A stretch of DNA of 64,000 nucleotides from Sulfitobacter guttiformis (GTDB lineage Bacteria; Pseudomonadota; Alphaproteobacteria; Rhodobacterales; Rhodobacteraceae), in contig NZ_RAQK01000002.1 in NCBI RefSeq assembly GCF_003610455.1, forward strand, positions 1,116,001 to 1,180,000, in the 5' to 3' direction. This document shows, piece after piece, positions 42,257-50,342 of the stretch (its first letter is position 1; every line of letters starts with the position of its first letter). A program made the translations under genes and the position numbers. The notes beneath the pieces were generated by a model. The model saw only the letters and a list, made by a program, of their open reading frames with translations. It searched no databases and had not been told where the DNA came from.

Positions 42257-44493
42257 ACGAAATCCACCGTGTTAAAAAATGGCATTTCGCGCAGGCGCGT
42301 GCCTGTTGCAGCAAAAATCGCATTGGCCAGAGCGGGTGCTGCGGGCGGTACAGGAGGCTCGCCGATGCCGCGAATGGCGGGATTATTTTCGAGGCCTCGC
42401 ACTTCGATCACAGGGCACTGATGCATGCGCATCCCTTCAGCAAGGTGGTAATTGTCCTGCTCTGCACGTCCGTTTGAATAGGTGACTTCAGAATTCATCG
42501 CATGGCCCAAGCCCCAAATGACACCGCCCGCCACAATATTTTCGAAGTTAACCGGATCGACCACGCGGCCGACTTCGGCGGCGACCCAAACGCGGTCGAT
42601 CCTGATGCCCGCATCGGTATCGGTCACTTCAACCACCTCCGCCACTGGCACCCCGAAGGAGGTGACAAGTGCAACGCCGCGTCCCTGTCGGGGCCCAAGA
42701 GGCGAGCCCCAATTGGACATCTGTGCCACAGCTTCCAGTACGGCGCGGGCATCAGGGTCGTTTGCAAGACGCAAGCGTTCCCCCATCGGGTCGGCACCTG
42801 CCGCATGGATAAGCTCGTCCATAAAACTTTCAGCGAAGAAACCGGCAGAAGACGCGCCGACAGAACGCCATGATGAAGTAGGGGCCAATTCAGGCACGGC
42901 ATAGGCACGCACGCGCAAGTTCGGCACGGCATAGCGCATGTTCCATGCTCCCGCTGCGATCTGCGTATCCGGCCCCGGCACAGGCGCACCGAGACGGCGA
43001 GATTGAGAGCGCGATGCCGAAACGGTTGCGATATCAAGGTCCAATGCGGTCACCTGACCATTCGCATGCGCACCACGCCCGCGTGCCATACCAATCTGGC
43101 GGTTATAATCCTGCGCAAAATCCTCTTCACGGCTGAAGGTGAGTTTGACCGGTGTGCCCATAACCGTGCGTGCAATGTCAACGGCGACATCGACATTGTC
43201 AAATTCCAGACGATGACCAAAGCTTCCGCCAGCGTACTGGTTATGCAGATAGACCTGCTCTGTCTCCATCCCCAGACGCTTGGCGATGCGCTGCTGTGCA
43301 AAACCGGGGAGCTGGTGAGACACCCAGATATCCACACGCTCGGGCGTTACTTTTGCAACAGCACTTAGCGGCTCTAGCGGCTGGTGCGCCACGTAGGGGG
43401 CGCGGTATTCGGCCTCGACGGCCTGCACACCTTCCAGGGCGGCCTCGACGTCACCGTCATGACGCCACTCTTTATCCAACCGCTCGGGCGTAAAGGAAGC
43501 GGTGACGGCCTCCCAATGCTGGGCCTGTTCGGCGGGAAACGGTGCCTCGTCCCACTCATAAATAATTTCGTCCAGCGCCCGAAAGGCCCGCCATGTGTTA
43601 TCTGCAATCACCGCCACACCATAAGGAAGCTCGACGATCTGCTTGAGGCCGCGCATCCCTTGGGCAGCAGAAGCATCGAAACTGCGCAGCGCGGCCCCCT
43701 TGCGCGGATTCATCCGCACAGAAGCATGTACCATGCCCTCCACCTTGAGATCGATGCCGTAGGTCTGCGCGCCAGTAGACTTATCGACAATATCCATCCG
43801 TTGGAGCGGTTTTCCAATCAATCGCCATTGCGATGGATCCCGCAGCACGACCTCGGTGACAGGTTCAATCTGCGCCGCAGATGCGGCAAGGTCCGTATAC
43901 TCTATGCGTGCACCATCGGGTAGGATCACAGCACCGCGGGCGGTCTTGAGTTGGGTTACGTCAAGACCGGTTTGGATCGCTGCTGCTGCTTTGAGGGTTT
44001 CGCGTGCAACGGCGCCCGCCATCCGCAACTTGTCGAAACTGTCAGGCACCGAAGTAGAGCCGCCAGTCACCTGCGCGCCCAACACCTTCATCACAGCGCC
44101 CATCGTTGTGCGCATGGTTTGCGCGGCGAAGCTTTCGTCGTTGGACCGAAACGGCACTGCCTCGGCGGCGAGTGCGGTATTGTAATAGGCAGCGGCCGGC
44201 ACGCCAGTGGTGGTCGTGATCTGGTCAAGATCGACGTCCAACTCCTCGGCGATAAGCATGGCCTGCATCGAGGCCGCGCCCTGTCCCAAATCGGTGTGCG
44301 GCGTCACGAAAGTGATGCCGTCCTCATTAATCTTCACCCATGGGTTAAAAATCGCATCCCCTGCATGTGCACTGTTCAGCAGCGGATTGGCCGGATCGCG
44401 CTTGACCAGATAGGTGCCAAAAGCCACCCCGCCCAGAATTGCGGCAGAACCCACAAGAAAAGTGCGGCGCGCGATTGTTTTCATGCGACCCAT
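42253..44493 (-). CDS. Molybdopterin-binding hydroxylase large subunit (IorB-like)
   Basis: A 746-residue catalytic subunit of the xanthine-oxidase family, isoquinoline 1-oxidoreductase type. It has a twin-arginine signal (IARRTFLVGSAAILGGVAFG), so it is exported folded. Molybdopterin-contact segments include HTDLGQGAASMQAMLIAEEL, the AGGSFGHRLEFD region and SWRSVGASSAGFFAESF. The C-terminal GIGEPPVPPAAPALANAI contains the glutamate that acts as base in the active site. It should hydroxylate an N-heterocycle or aldehyde using water. The small [2Fe-2S] subunit is encoded just upstream. Confidence 0.92.
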   Translation of the reverse strand: MGRMKTIARRTFLVGSAAILGGVAFGTYLVKRDPANPLLNSAHAGDAIFNPWVKINEDGITFVTPHTDLGQGAASMQAMLIAEELDVDLDQITTTTGVPAAAYYNTALAAEAVPFRSNDESFAAQTMRTTMGAVMKVLGAQVTGGSTSVPDSFDKLRMAGAVARETLKAAAAIQTGLDVTQLKTARGAVILPDGARIEYTDLAASAAQIEPVTEVVLRDPSQWRLIGKPLQRMDIVDKSTGAQTYGIDLKVEGMVHASVRMNPRKGAALRSFDASAAQGMRGLKQIVELPYGVAVIADNTWRAFRALDEIIYEWDEAPFPAEQAQHWEAVTASFTPERLDKEWRHDGDVEAALEGVQAVEAEYRAPYVAHQPLEPLSAVAKVTPERVDIWVSHQLPGFAQQRIAKRLGMETEQVYLHNQYAGGSFGHRLEFDNVDVAVDIARTVMGTPVKLTFSREEDFAQDYNRQIGMARGRGAHANGQVTALDLDIATVSASRSQSRRLGAPVPGPDTQIAAGAWNMRYAVPNLRVRAYAVPELAPTSSWRSVGASSAGFFAESFMDELIHAAGADPMGERLRLANDPDARAVLEAVAQMSNWGSPLGPRQGRGVALVTSFGVPVAEVVEVTDTDAGIRIDRVWVAAEVGRVVDPVNFENIVAGGVIWGLGHAMNSEVTYSNGRAEQDNYHLAEGMRMHQCPVIEVRGLENNPAIRGIGEPPVPPAAPALANAIFAATGTRLREMPFFNTVDFV

Positions 44494-44496
44494 GGC

Positions 44497-44955
44497 TCAG
44501 GCTCCCTGCAATTTGGTTGCGGCGGTTTTGATGGCGGCGCGGATGCGCGGATAGGTTCCGCAGCGGCACAAATTACCACTCATCGCTTGATCAATCTGAG
44601 CGTCCGTAGGCTCGGCGTTCAGATCAAGAAAGCTGGCGGCCTGCATGATTTGGCCGGACTGGCAGTAGCCGCATTGGGCCACTTGATGTTCGATCCAAGC
44701 AGACTGCACTGCGTGCAACGCCTCGGCCGTGCCCAGCCCCTCGATGGTGGTGATTTCGCCATCAACATCCCCCGCCGAAAGTTGGCATGACCGCACGGCC
44801 ACGCCGTCAACATGCACAGTGCACGCACCACATTGCGCGATGCCGCAGCCATATTTGACGCCCGTGATCCCCAGCTCGTCGCGCAGGACCCACAGCAGGG
44901 GCATGTCATCCTCGACGTCCACCTCGTGGGAATTTCCGTTAACTGTAAGTTTCAT
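44497..44955 (-). CDS. [2Fe-2S] subunit of the molybdenum hydroxylase (IorA-like)
   Basis: A 152-residue iron-sulfur subunit with two [2Fe-2S] domains. The plant-ferredoxin-type site is [18 protein letters not shown] with a later Cys in VRSCQLS. The helical second site is [11 protein letters not shown] with [14 protein letters not shown]. The length and cysteine pattern match IorA and related CoxS-type subunits. It passes electrons from the molybdenum centre of the partner subunit onward. It is the first gene of the operon; the partner starts three bases after its stop. Confidence 0.95.
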   Translation of the reverse strand: MKLTVNGNSHEVDVEDDMPLLWVLRDELGITGVKYGCGIAQCGACTVHVDGVAVRSCQLSAGDVDGEITTIEGLGTAEALHAVQSAWIEHQVAQCGYCQSGQIMQAASFLDLNAEPTDAQIDQAMSGNLCRCGTYPRIRAAIKTAATKLQGA

Positions 44956-44980
44956 AGCATCGCACCTCAGGACAGGTCGT

Positions 44981-45757
44981 TTATTTATATTGCATCCGCT
45001 CGATCAGTTTGAGCACGAGACGGCGCGGCAAAAGCGGTATTAACCAATTGACCACAAAGCCGAGCGGTTGTTCGTTCACGGCCACCAGCGCACCCCGAAA
45101 CATAGCATCGTAGCCGTATTTCGCCACAAAAGCAGGTGTTTTACCGCCATCCGCCACCAGTTTCGTACCATGCAGATCGGCGCGATCCGCAAAGCCGGTT
45201 TTGACATATCCGGGTGCCAGAACCGTGACCGTAACACCCTGCGGGCGCATTTCATGGTCCAGTGCCTGCGAAAAGCTTTGTACAAATGCCTTTGTGGCAA
45301 AATAAACCGCCTGCAACGGGCCAGGCATGAAGCCGGCAGTAGATCCTACATTAAGGATCCGGCCTTGCGCGCGTCTCGCCATATCGCGACCAAAGTGATG
45401 GCTGAGCTTGACCAGTGCCTTTACGTTGAGATCGATCATCGCCATCTCTTCGTCAATGGAGCGGTCGATATGCCGCCCGCGTCCGCCAAAACCTGCATTA
45501 TTGATCAAAATGTCGATAGGAACGCCCAATTCGGCAACTCGCGCAATTAATTCCGCAGCGCCCTGATGGCTGCCCAAATCAACCGCTACAACATGCGCTT
45601 TGATTCCGTGTGCGTCCTCCAACTCGGCGGACAGCGCCTTGAGCTTACCCTCTGAGCGGGCGGTCAGGACGACATCACCACCCTTACTTGCGTGATAGCG
45701 GGCAAATTCGGTGCCAATTCCGGACGATGCGCCGGTGATGAGGGCAGTATTAGACAT
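44981..45757 (-). CDS. SDR-family oxidoreductase
   Basis: A 258-residue classical short-chain dehydrogenase. The cofactor motif is TGASSGIG (residues 8-15), then NNAGFGG, catalytic Ser in VGSTAGF, and Tyr/Lys in YFATK. The C-terminus is hydrophobic ([23 protein letters not shown]), as in membrane-associated SDRs of the DltE/YqjQ type. The substrate is unknown. The ATG at 45757 is followed by a standard Rossmann start; the frame opens 14 codons earlier but without need. It lies upstream of the IorA-like gene on the same strand. Confidence 0.9.
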   Translation of the reverse strand: MSNTALITGASSGIGTEFARYHASKGGDVVLTARSEGKLKALSAELEDAHGIKAHVVAVDLGSHQGAAELIARVAELGVPIDILINNAGFGGRGRHIDRSIDEEMAMIDLNVKALVKLSHHFGRDMARRAQGRILNVGSTAGFMPGPLQAVYFATKAFVQSFSQALDHEMRPQGVTVTVLAPGYVKTGFADRADLHGTKLVADGGKTPAFVAKYGYDAMFRGALVAVNEQPLGFVVNWLIPLLPRRLVLKLIERMQYK

Positions 45758-45871
45758 GTAAACTCCGACATCTGGGCAGCCTCTTGGCCGACCTTTCAAT
45801 TGCCGTCTGGTCTATCATGAATGGTCACTTGCGCAACAGTAACGGGGGCGCGGGCCCTGCTTACCTTGCGC

Positions 45872-45905
45872 AACAGGCGCGCCGCTTGCGGGGGGCGCGC
45901 CTGTT
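45872..45905 (-). terminator. Long perfect hairpin after the class III alcohol dehydrogenase gene
   Basis: A 12-bp perfect stem, AACAGGCGCGCC (45872-45883) and GGCGCGCCTGTT (45894-45905), has a 10-base loop. It lies about 40 bases past the dehydrogenase stop (45944) on the minus strand. The T-rich flank is on the plus-strand side, so termination on the minus strand may be weak. Both arms contain the 8-bp palindrome GGCGCGCC. Confidence 0.6.
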
Positions 45906-45943
45906 TGATGGCTTGTGTCTTTGATTGTCTCCTGCGGCCTCGC

Positions 45944-47059
45944 TCAAAACTCGACAACAGCGCGGATCGATTTCCCCTCGTGCATCAGATCGAAGCCTTC
46001 GTTGATCTGATCAAGTGTGAGCTTGTGCGTGATCATGGGATCAATCTCGATCTTGCCGGTCATGTACCAATCGACAATCTTTGGTACATCGGTGCGGCCT
46101 TTTGCACCGCCAAAGGCCGTCCCGCGCCAGACACGCCCCGTCACCAGTTGGAAGGGCCGGGTAGAAATCTCGGCACCCGCAGGGGCAACACCGATAATGA
46201 TGCTTTCGCCCCAGCCTTTATGCGCCGCTTCGAGAGCGGTGCGCATGACTTTTGTGTTTCCGGTTGCATCAAAAGTATAATCAGCGCCGCCCCCGGTCAG
46301 CTCGACCAGATGCGCGACGAGATCGCCCTCAACTTTTGACGGATTAACGAAGTCGGTCATGCCGAAATAGGTTCCCACCTCTTGCTTGTCATCGTTCAGG
46401 TCAACGCCAACGATCTGGTCTGCACCCGCAAGGCGCAAACCCTGAATTACGTTGAGGCCAATGCCGCCCAGACCGAAAACAATGCAGCGGGCGCCAATCT
46501 CGACCTTGGCCGTATTAATCACTGCACCGATCCCCGTGGTCACCCCGCAGCCGATGTAGCAGATTTTATCAAATGGCGCGTCCTTGCGCACCTTTGCCAA
46601 TGCAATCTCGGGCACGACAGTATGGTTCGCAAAGGTAGAGCATCCCATGTAATGATGGATGGGCGTGCCATCGAGCATCGAGAAACGCGTGGTGCCATCG
46701 GGTAACTGACCGCGACCTTGCGTGATACGGATCTTCTGGCAAAGGTTGGTTTTTCCAGACAGGCAATACTCGCATTCGCGGCACTCGGGCGTGTAAAGCG
46801 GGATAACGTGATCACCCACTTCAAGGGTGGTCACCCCTTCACCCACTTCCATCACGATGCCCGCACCCTCGTGGCCAAGAATGCAGGGAAAGATGCCTTC
46901 GGGATCATCGCCCGAGCGGGTAAATTCGTCGGTGTGGCACAGCCCGGTTGCTTTAATCTCGACCAAGACCTCGCCACGCTTTGGTCCCTCAAGGTTTACC
47001 TCCATGATTTCAAGAGGTTTTCCTGCCTCGACGGCAACGGCGGCGCGGGTTCTCATCAT
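45944..47059 (-). CDS. S-(hydroxymethyl)glutathione dehydrogenase / class III alcohol dehydrogenase
   Basis: A 371-residue zinc alcohol dehydrogenase that oxidises S-hydroxymethylglutathione, the formaldehyde adduct, with NAD+; it also reduces S-nitrosoglutathione. Catalytic zinc ligands are in GLCHTDEFTRSG and ILGHEGAGIV. The structural zinc cysteines are in CRECEYCLSGKTNLC, and the NAD fold has FGLGGIGLNVIQG. The length and the ATRPFQLVTGRVWRGTAFGG-like segment are those of class III enzymes (FlhA/AdhI/FrmA). GAGGAG precedes the ATG; a second ATG follows directly. Ten consecutive G lie 68 bases upstream. Confidence 0.95.
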   Translation of the reverse strand: MMRTRAAVAVEAGKPLEIMEVNLEGPKRGEVLVEIKATGLCHTDEFTRSGDDPEGIFPCILGHEGAGIVMEVGEGVTTLEVGDHVIPLYTPECRECEYCLSGKTNLCQKIRITQGRGQLPDGTTRFSMLDGTPIHHYMGCSTFANHTVVPEIALAKVRKDAPFDKICYIGCGVTTGIGAVINTAKVEIGARCIVFGLGGIGLNVIQGLRLAGADQIVGVDLNDDKQEVGTYFGMTDFVNPSKVEGDLVAHLVELTGGGADYTFDATGNTKVMRTALEAAHKGWGESIIIGVAPAGAEISTRPFQLVTGRVWRGTAFGGAKGRTDVPKIVDWYMTGKIEIDPMITHKLTLDQINEGFDLMHEGKSIRAVVEF

Positions 47060-47126
47060 GGTATCTCTCCTCAAAATATTCGCCCCACAGGGCCTAAAGG
47101 GGGCGGTTTTGTCAAGCAGGTCACGC

Positions 47127-47136
47127 GGGGGGGGGG
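47127..47136. repeat. Run of ten G in the leader of the alcohol dehydrogenase gene
   Basis: Ten consecutive G on the plus strand (ten C on the transcript strand) lie 68-77 bases before the ATG of the class III dehydrogenase. Long homopolymers are prone to slipped-strand length change and to sequencing error. Confidence 0.8.
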
Positions 47137-47202
47137 CATGGCTCCGCACCAGGCACCAGAAAAAACCCCCTGCCCTACTGTCCCAGACTTCCCGTCAAGA
47201 AA

Positions 47203-47224
47203 CGCAAGGGCGCGTGCCCTTGCG
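47203..47224 (-). terminator. Terminator of the mrp operon
   Basis: A perfect 9-bp stem, CGCAAGGGC (47203-47211) and GCCCTTGCG (47216-47224), has a 4-base loop and lies 14 bases past the mrpG stop. On the minus strand it is followed by TTTCTTG, a short T-tract. It is a good end for the six-gene antiporter transcript. Confidence 0.7.
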
Positions 47225-47238
47225 CTTTTCGCTACGTT

Positions 47239-47652
47239 CTAGACTTTGGTGATAACCGGATCTGAGGGGGCTGGCAGGTCAGGCTCGACCTCAGTGTAAT
47301 CGGGCGCATCGAAAGTGGCCCATTTTTCGCCCTCCGGCAGTTCGGGCGGCATGTCACAGGACCGAAGGTGCATATTCACTTTTGCAATAAAATGCGCGGA
47401 AATCGGGGCGGTAACGAACAGGAAACCCATTACAAGCAGCTCTTGAATTGCACCGTTGTTAAATACCCCATTATAGATCACCGAGGCTAATAGAAGCGCG
47501 CCGATCCCGATGGTTCCGACCTTTGTGGGGGCATGCAGACGCGTCATGCTATCGTTGAATTTGAGCAGGCCAATCGCCCCAACGAGAGTAAAGCCTGCAC
47601 CAACCACAAGGCAAAATATGACAGCGTAGATTGCGATAATTTCATACATCAT
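47239..47652 (-). CDS. mrpG: Mrp-type cation/proton antiporter subunit G
   Basis: A 137-residue membrane protein with three spans, the usual MnhG/MrpG core (FTLVGAIGLLKFNDSMTRLHAPTKVGTIGIGALL) at about residues 20-60. The RLHAPTK motif is diagnostic. A 45-residue hydrophilic C-terminal tail extends into the cytoplasm. MrpG is required for assembly of the antiporter supercomplex. It overlaps mrpF by four bases and ends the operon. Confidence 0.95.
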   Translation of the reverse strand: MMYEIIAIYAVIFCLVVGAGFTLVGAIGLLKFNDSMTRLHAPTKVGTIGIGALLLASVIYNGVFNNGAIQELLVMGFLFVTAPISAHFIAKVNMHLRSCDMPPELPEGEKWATFDAPDYTEVEPDLPAPSDPVITKV

Positions 47653-47936
47653 TCGATGATGTCCCCCCGCAAAATGAACCGTGCGTAAGCTACGGTCGAG
47701 ACAAAACCCAGCATCGCAATGATCAGCGAAGCCTCGAAATAAATCCGCGTACCCTGCGACAGCCCCATAAGTACAATCAGGCCAATCGCATTCACCACCA
47801 TGGTATCAAGCGCCAGAATACGGTCTCCGGTACCGGGTCCGATCAAAACGCGGACCATCGACAAAATCTGGCACAAGCCGACGATTACAAACGCCAGTAT
47901 GAGCGCGTAATCCATCAGTTCGGTTGCAAGGGTCAT
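47649..47936 (-). CDS. mrpF: Mrp-type cation/proton antiporter subunit F
   Basis: A 95-residue three-span protein. The family motif RVLIGPGTGDRILALDTMVVNAIGLIVL (about residues 30-57) is present, with the conserved Asp pair in the D-R-I-L-A-L-D loop that lies on the ion pathway. Its length is standard. It overlaps mrpE and mrpG by four bases each. Confidence 0.95.
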   Translation of the reverse strand: MTLATELMDYALILAFVIVGLCQILSMVRVLIGPGTGDRILALDTMVVNAIGLIVLMGLSQGTRIYFEASLIIAMLGFVSTVAYARFILRGDIIE

Positions 47937-48433
47937 ACAAAAATCTCCTTCAATCGGGCCTCATAGCGGTTTTTAATTTCGTCGCGTTCGGCATCAGGGT
48001 CTTCGGTGTGCAGGACATGCACCAACAGGTAGTGGCCGCTCTGCGACAGATCCGCCGAAACGGTGCCGGGGGTCAGCGTGATAGTACCGGCCAGCAGTGT
48101 AATCGCCTCCGGAGCGCGCAGATCCAGGGGGATGGTGATCCACGCAGGCTTAAGCTTGGAATTGGGGACCGAAAGGACAATCCAGGCGACCTGAATGTTG
48201 GCCACGATGATGTCCCACATCACCATCAACGTATAGCTGATCATCTTCACCGCGCGAAAGCCGACTGGCCGCTCGGGCCAGAAAGCGGCAGTCACGCGCG
48301 CGATGATAATGCCCAGGATCAGGCCGAACACGACCATCCCCGCGGTTAAGTCGTTTTGCAAAAGCGTCCAGACAACCGCCAGAAGTATCGTCAGCAGCGG
48401 GTGCGGAAAGAGCCAGTTGAACATTCGTGCCAT
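47933..48433 (-). CDS. mrpE: Mrp-type cation/proton antiporter subunit E
   Basis: A 166-residue protein with two or three N-terminal spans and a cytoplasmic alpha/beta domain. The typical elements are NWLFPHPLLTILLAVVWTLLQN, the MWDIIVANIQVAWIVL span and the TITLTPGTVSADL segment shared by MnhE proteins. The ATG at 48433 lies one base after the mrpD stop; the frame extends 16 codons upstream without a better start. Confidence 0.94.
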   Translation of the reverse strand: MARMFNWLFPHPLLTILLAVVWTLLQNDLTAGMVVFGLILGIIIARVTAAFWPERPVGFRAVKMISYTLMVMWDIIVANIQVAWIVLSVPNSKLKPAWITIPLDLRAPEAITLLAGTITLTPGTVSADLSQSGHYLLVHVLHTEDPDAERDEIKNRYEARLKEIFV

Positions 48434-48434
48434 T

Positions 48435-50003
48435 CTAGTGATCTCCTTCTTTGGCTGTCGCATCCGCACCATCCTTGCCACCGCTCATTTTGCCTGACGT
48501 GCCTAGAACTGTGGCGATGTATGTGTCAGGCGCAAAGAGTTGGGCCGCTGTCGCGGTGGTATAGCCGTACATGCGACCGGCAAATACCGTATGCGCGACC
48601 AGCAGCGCCAGCAGGCCGGCCACGGCGACAAACGACAGCGCGGCGGGCGCACTTCGGCCCGCAGGTGGCACAGGGGCTCCATCAGATTGTGCCTTCCAGA
48701 ACAGGACAGATCCTGCCCGCGCAAAACCAACGACACTGATCAGGCTGGAAATCAATACGACCGCCCAGACCATGACTGCCGAAGGCGTATCGAAGGAGGC
48801 ATTCAGCACCATAAGCTTACCCACAAAGCCCGACAGGGGCGGCAGGCCGGTCATAGCGATAGCGGCAACCATAAACAGCGCAGCGATCAAAGCGGCTCCC
48901 ATCACGGGTGCCTCTGTCCGCAGTTCCAGATGACCGCGGCTTTTGCGTACCAGATCAACAATCAGGAAAAGTGCACCCGCGGCTAGCGTTGAATGGACCA
49001 TATAATAAAGCGCCGACGCCATGCTCTCTTGTGTGAACAAGGCGATCGCCACCATCACCATCCCCATCGAGCTGATGACAGAAAAGGCCACAAGCCGGTC
49101 GAGCTTTTTCGCGGCGAGAACACCGATCGCACCCACCGCCAGCGACAGCAGCGCCACCGGCAGGAGCCATGTGCCATGCAGGCCTGCAGTGGCCTCAAGG
49201 TCGACAGGAAAGATCATCGTATACACACGGATGATCGCATAGGCGCCCACTTTGGTCATAATCGCAAACAGCGCGGCCACGGGCGGAGGTGCTTCGGCAT
49301 AGGAGCTGGGCAGCCAGAAGTGCAGCGGAACCACAGCCGCCTTTATCGCGAAGACAAGGATCAAAAGAACCGCCGCAACCCGGATGCCCACAGTCTCGTT
49401 TGCGGTAATCATCTGGGCGCGCTGTGCCAGATCAGCCATATTGAGCGTGCCCGTTTCTGCATAGATCGCGCCCAGAGCAAACAGAAACAAGGTTGAGCCG
49501 AGGAGATTGAACAGAACATATTGCACGCCTGCGCGCAGCCGCGCATTGCCACCAGCGTGTATCATCAAACCATAAGACGCAATCAGAAGAACTTCGAAGA
49601 ACACGAACAGGTTAAACAAATCCCCCGTCAGGAAAGCGCCCGCAATTCCCATCAGTTGAAACTGGAACAGCACATGGAAGTGGCGTCCCCGCTCGTCCCA
49701 CCGCGATCCGATCGCGTAGAGCAGCACAAACAACGCCAGCACCGCCAACAGAAGGACCATCATCGTGCTCAGCCGGTCGCCCACCAGCACGATACCAAAC
49801 GGAGCCGCCCAATCACCGAGCTTATAAAGCATGACAGTGCCGTCAGATGTTTCGATTACGAGGCCAAGTGCCATCGCGATCATGGCAAGCACGCCTGCCA
49901 CCGAGAACACCCGCTGAATGCCCATATGATAGCGCGCCGCGAGGATAATAAACGGCGCAAGCATAGCCGGTAGAACAACCGGCATAATCAACCAATGATT
50001 CAT
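48435..50003 (-). CDS. mrpD: Mrp-type cation/proton antiporter subunit D
   Basis: A 522-residue polytopic protein homologous to complex I subunits NuoM/NuoN, with about 14 spans. The core segments are seen: FFEVLLIASYGLMIHAGG, VQYVLFNLLGSTLFLFALG, and AVVPLHFWLPSSYAEAPPPVAALFA with the conserved helix-5/7 Glu and Lys residues of the proton path. A Lys-rich C-terminal tail follows. It overlaps mrpC by four bases and is followed by mrpE. Confidence 0.95.
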   Translation of the reverse strand: MNHWLIMPVVLPAMLAPFIILAARYHMGIQRVFSVAGVLAMIAMALGLVIETSDGTVMLYKLGDWAAPFGIVLVGDRLSTMMVLLLAVLALFVLLYAIGSRWDERGRHFHVLFQFQLMGIAGAFLTGDLFNLFVFFEVLLIASYGLMIHAGGNARLRAGVQYVLFNLLGSTLFLFALGAIYAETGTLNMADLAQRAQMITANETVGIRVAAVLLILVFAIKAAVVPLHFWLPSSYAEAPPPVAALFAIMTKVGAYAIIRVYTMIFPVDLEATAGLHGTWLLPVALLSLAVGAIGVLAAKKLDRLVAFSVISSMGMVMVAIALFTQESMASALYYMVHSTLAAGALFLIVDLVRKSRGHLELRTEAPVMGAALIAALFMVAAIAMTGLPPLSGFVGKLMVLNASFDTPSAVMVWAVVLISSLISVVGFARAGSVLFWKAQSDGAPVPPAGRSAPAALSFVAVAGLLALLVAHTVFAGRMYGYTTATAAQLFAPDTYIATVLGTSGKMSGGKDGADATAKEGDH

Positions 50004-50341
50004 GTCGCGTCCTTCCCTGTGCTGGGCTGATCGTCGATATGATCATCGTCCGTCCCCAGGTACGCCCCCAGTGCGATCATCACCACCACGGCTGTCATGC
50101 CGAATGAAATCACGATCGCAGTCAGTACGAGAGCCTGTGGTAAAGGATCTGAGTATGTGGTCGCGTCGGTCAGGATCGGCGGCGCGCCAATCGTCAGACG
50201 CCCCGAGGCAAACAAAAACACATTTACCGCATAAGTGAGGAGCGACACCCCGAGGATCACCGGAAATGTCCGCATGCGCAGCACCAGATACAGGCCTCCT
50301 GCGGTGAGAATACCGATAGCGGTTGCAACAAGGAATTCCAT
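50000..50341 (-). CDS. mrpC: Mrp-type cation/proton antiporter subunit C
   Basis: A 113-residue three-span protein homologous to NuoK. The family pattern LYLVLRMRTFPVILGVSLLTYAVNVFLFASG is followed by PLPQALVLTAIVISFGMTAVVVMIALG, both diagnostic for MnhC. It starts just after the mrpAB stop and overlaps mrpD by four bases. Confidence 0.95.
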   Translation of the reverse strand: MEFLVATAIGILTAGGLYLVLRMRTFPVILGVSLLTYAVNVFLFASGRLTIGAPPILTDATTYSDPLPQALVLTAIVISFGMTAVVVMIALGAYLGTDDDHIDDQPSTGKDAT

Positions 50342-50342
50342 G

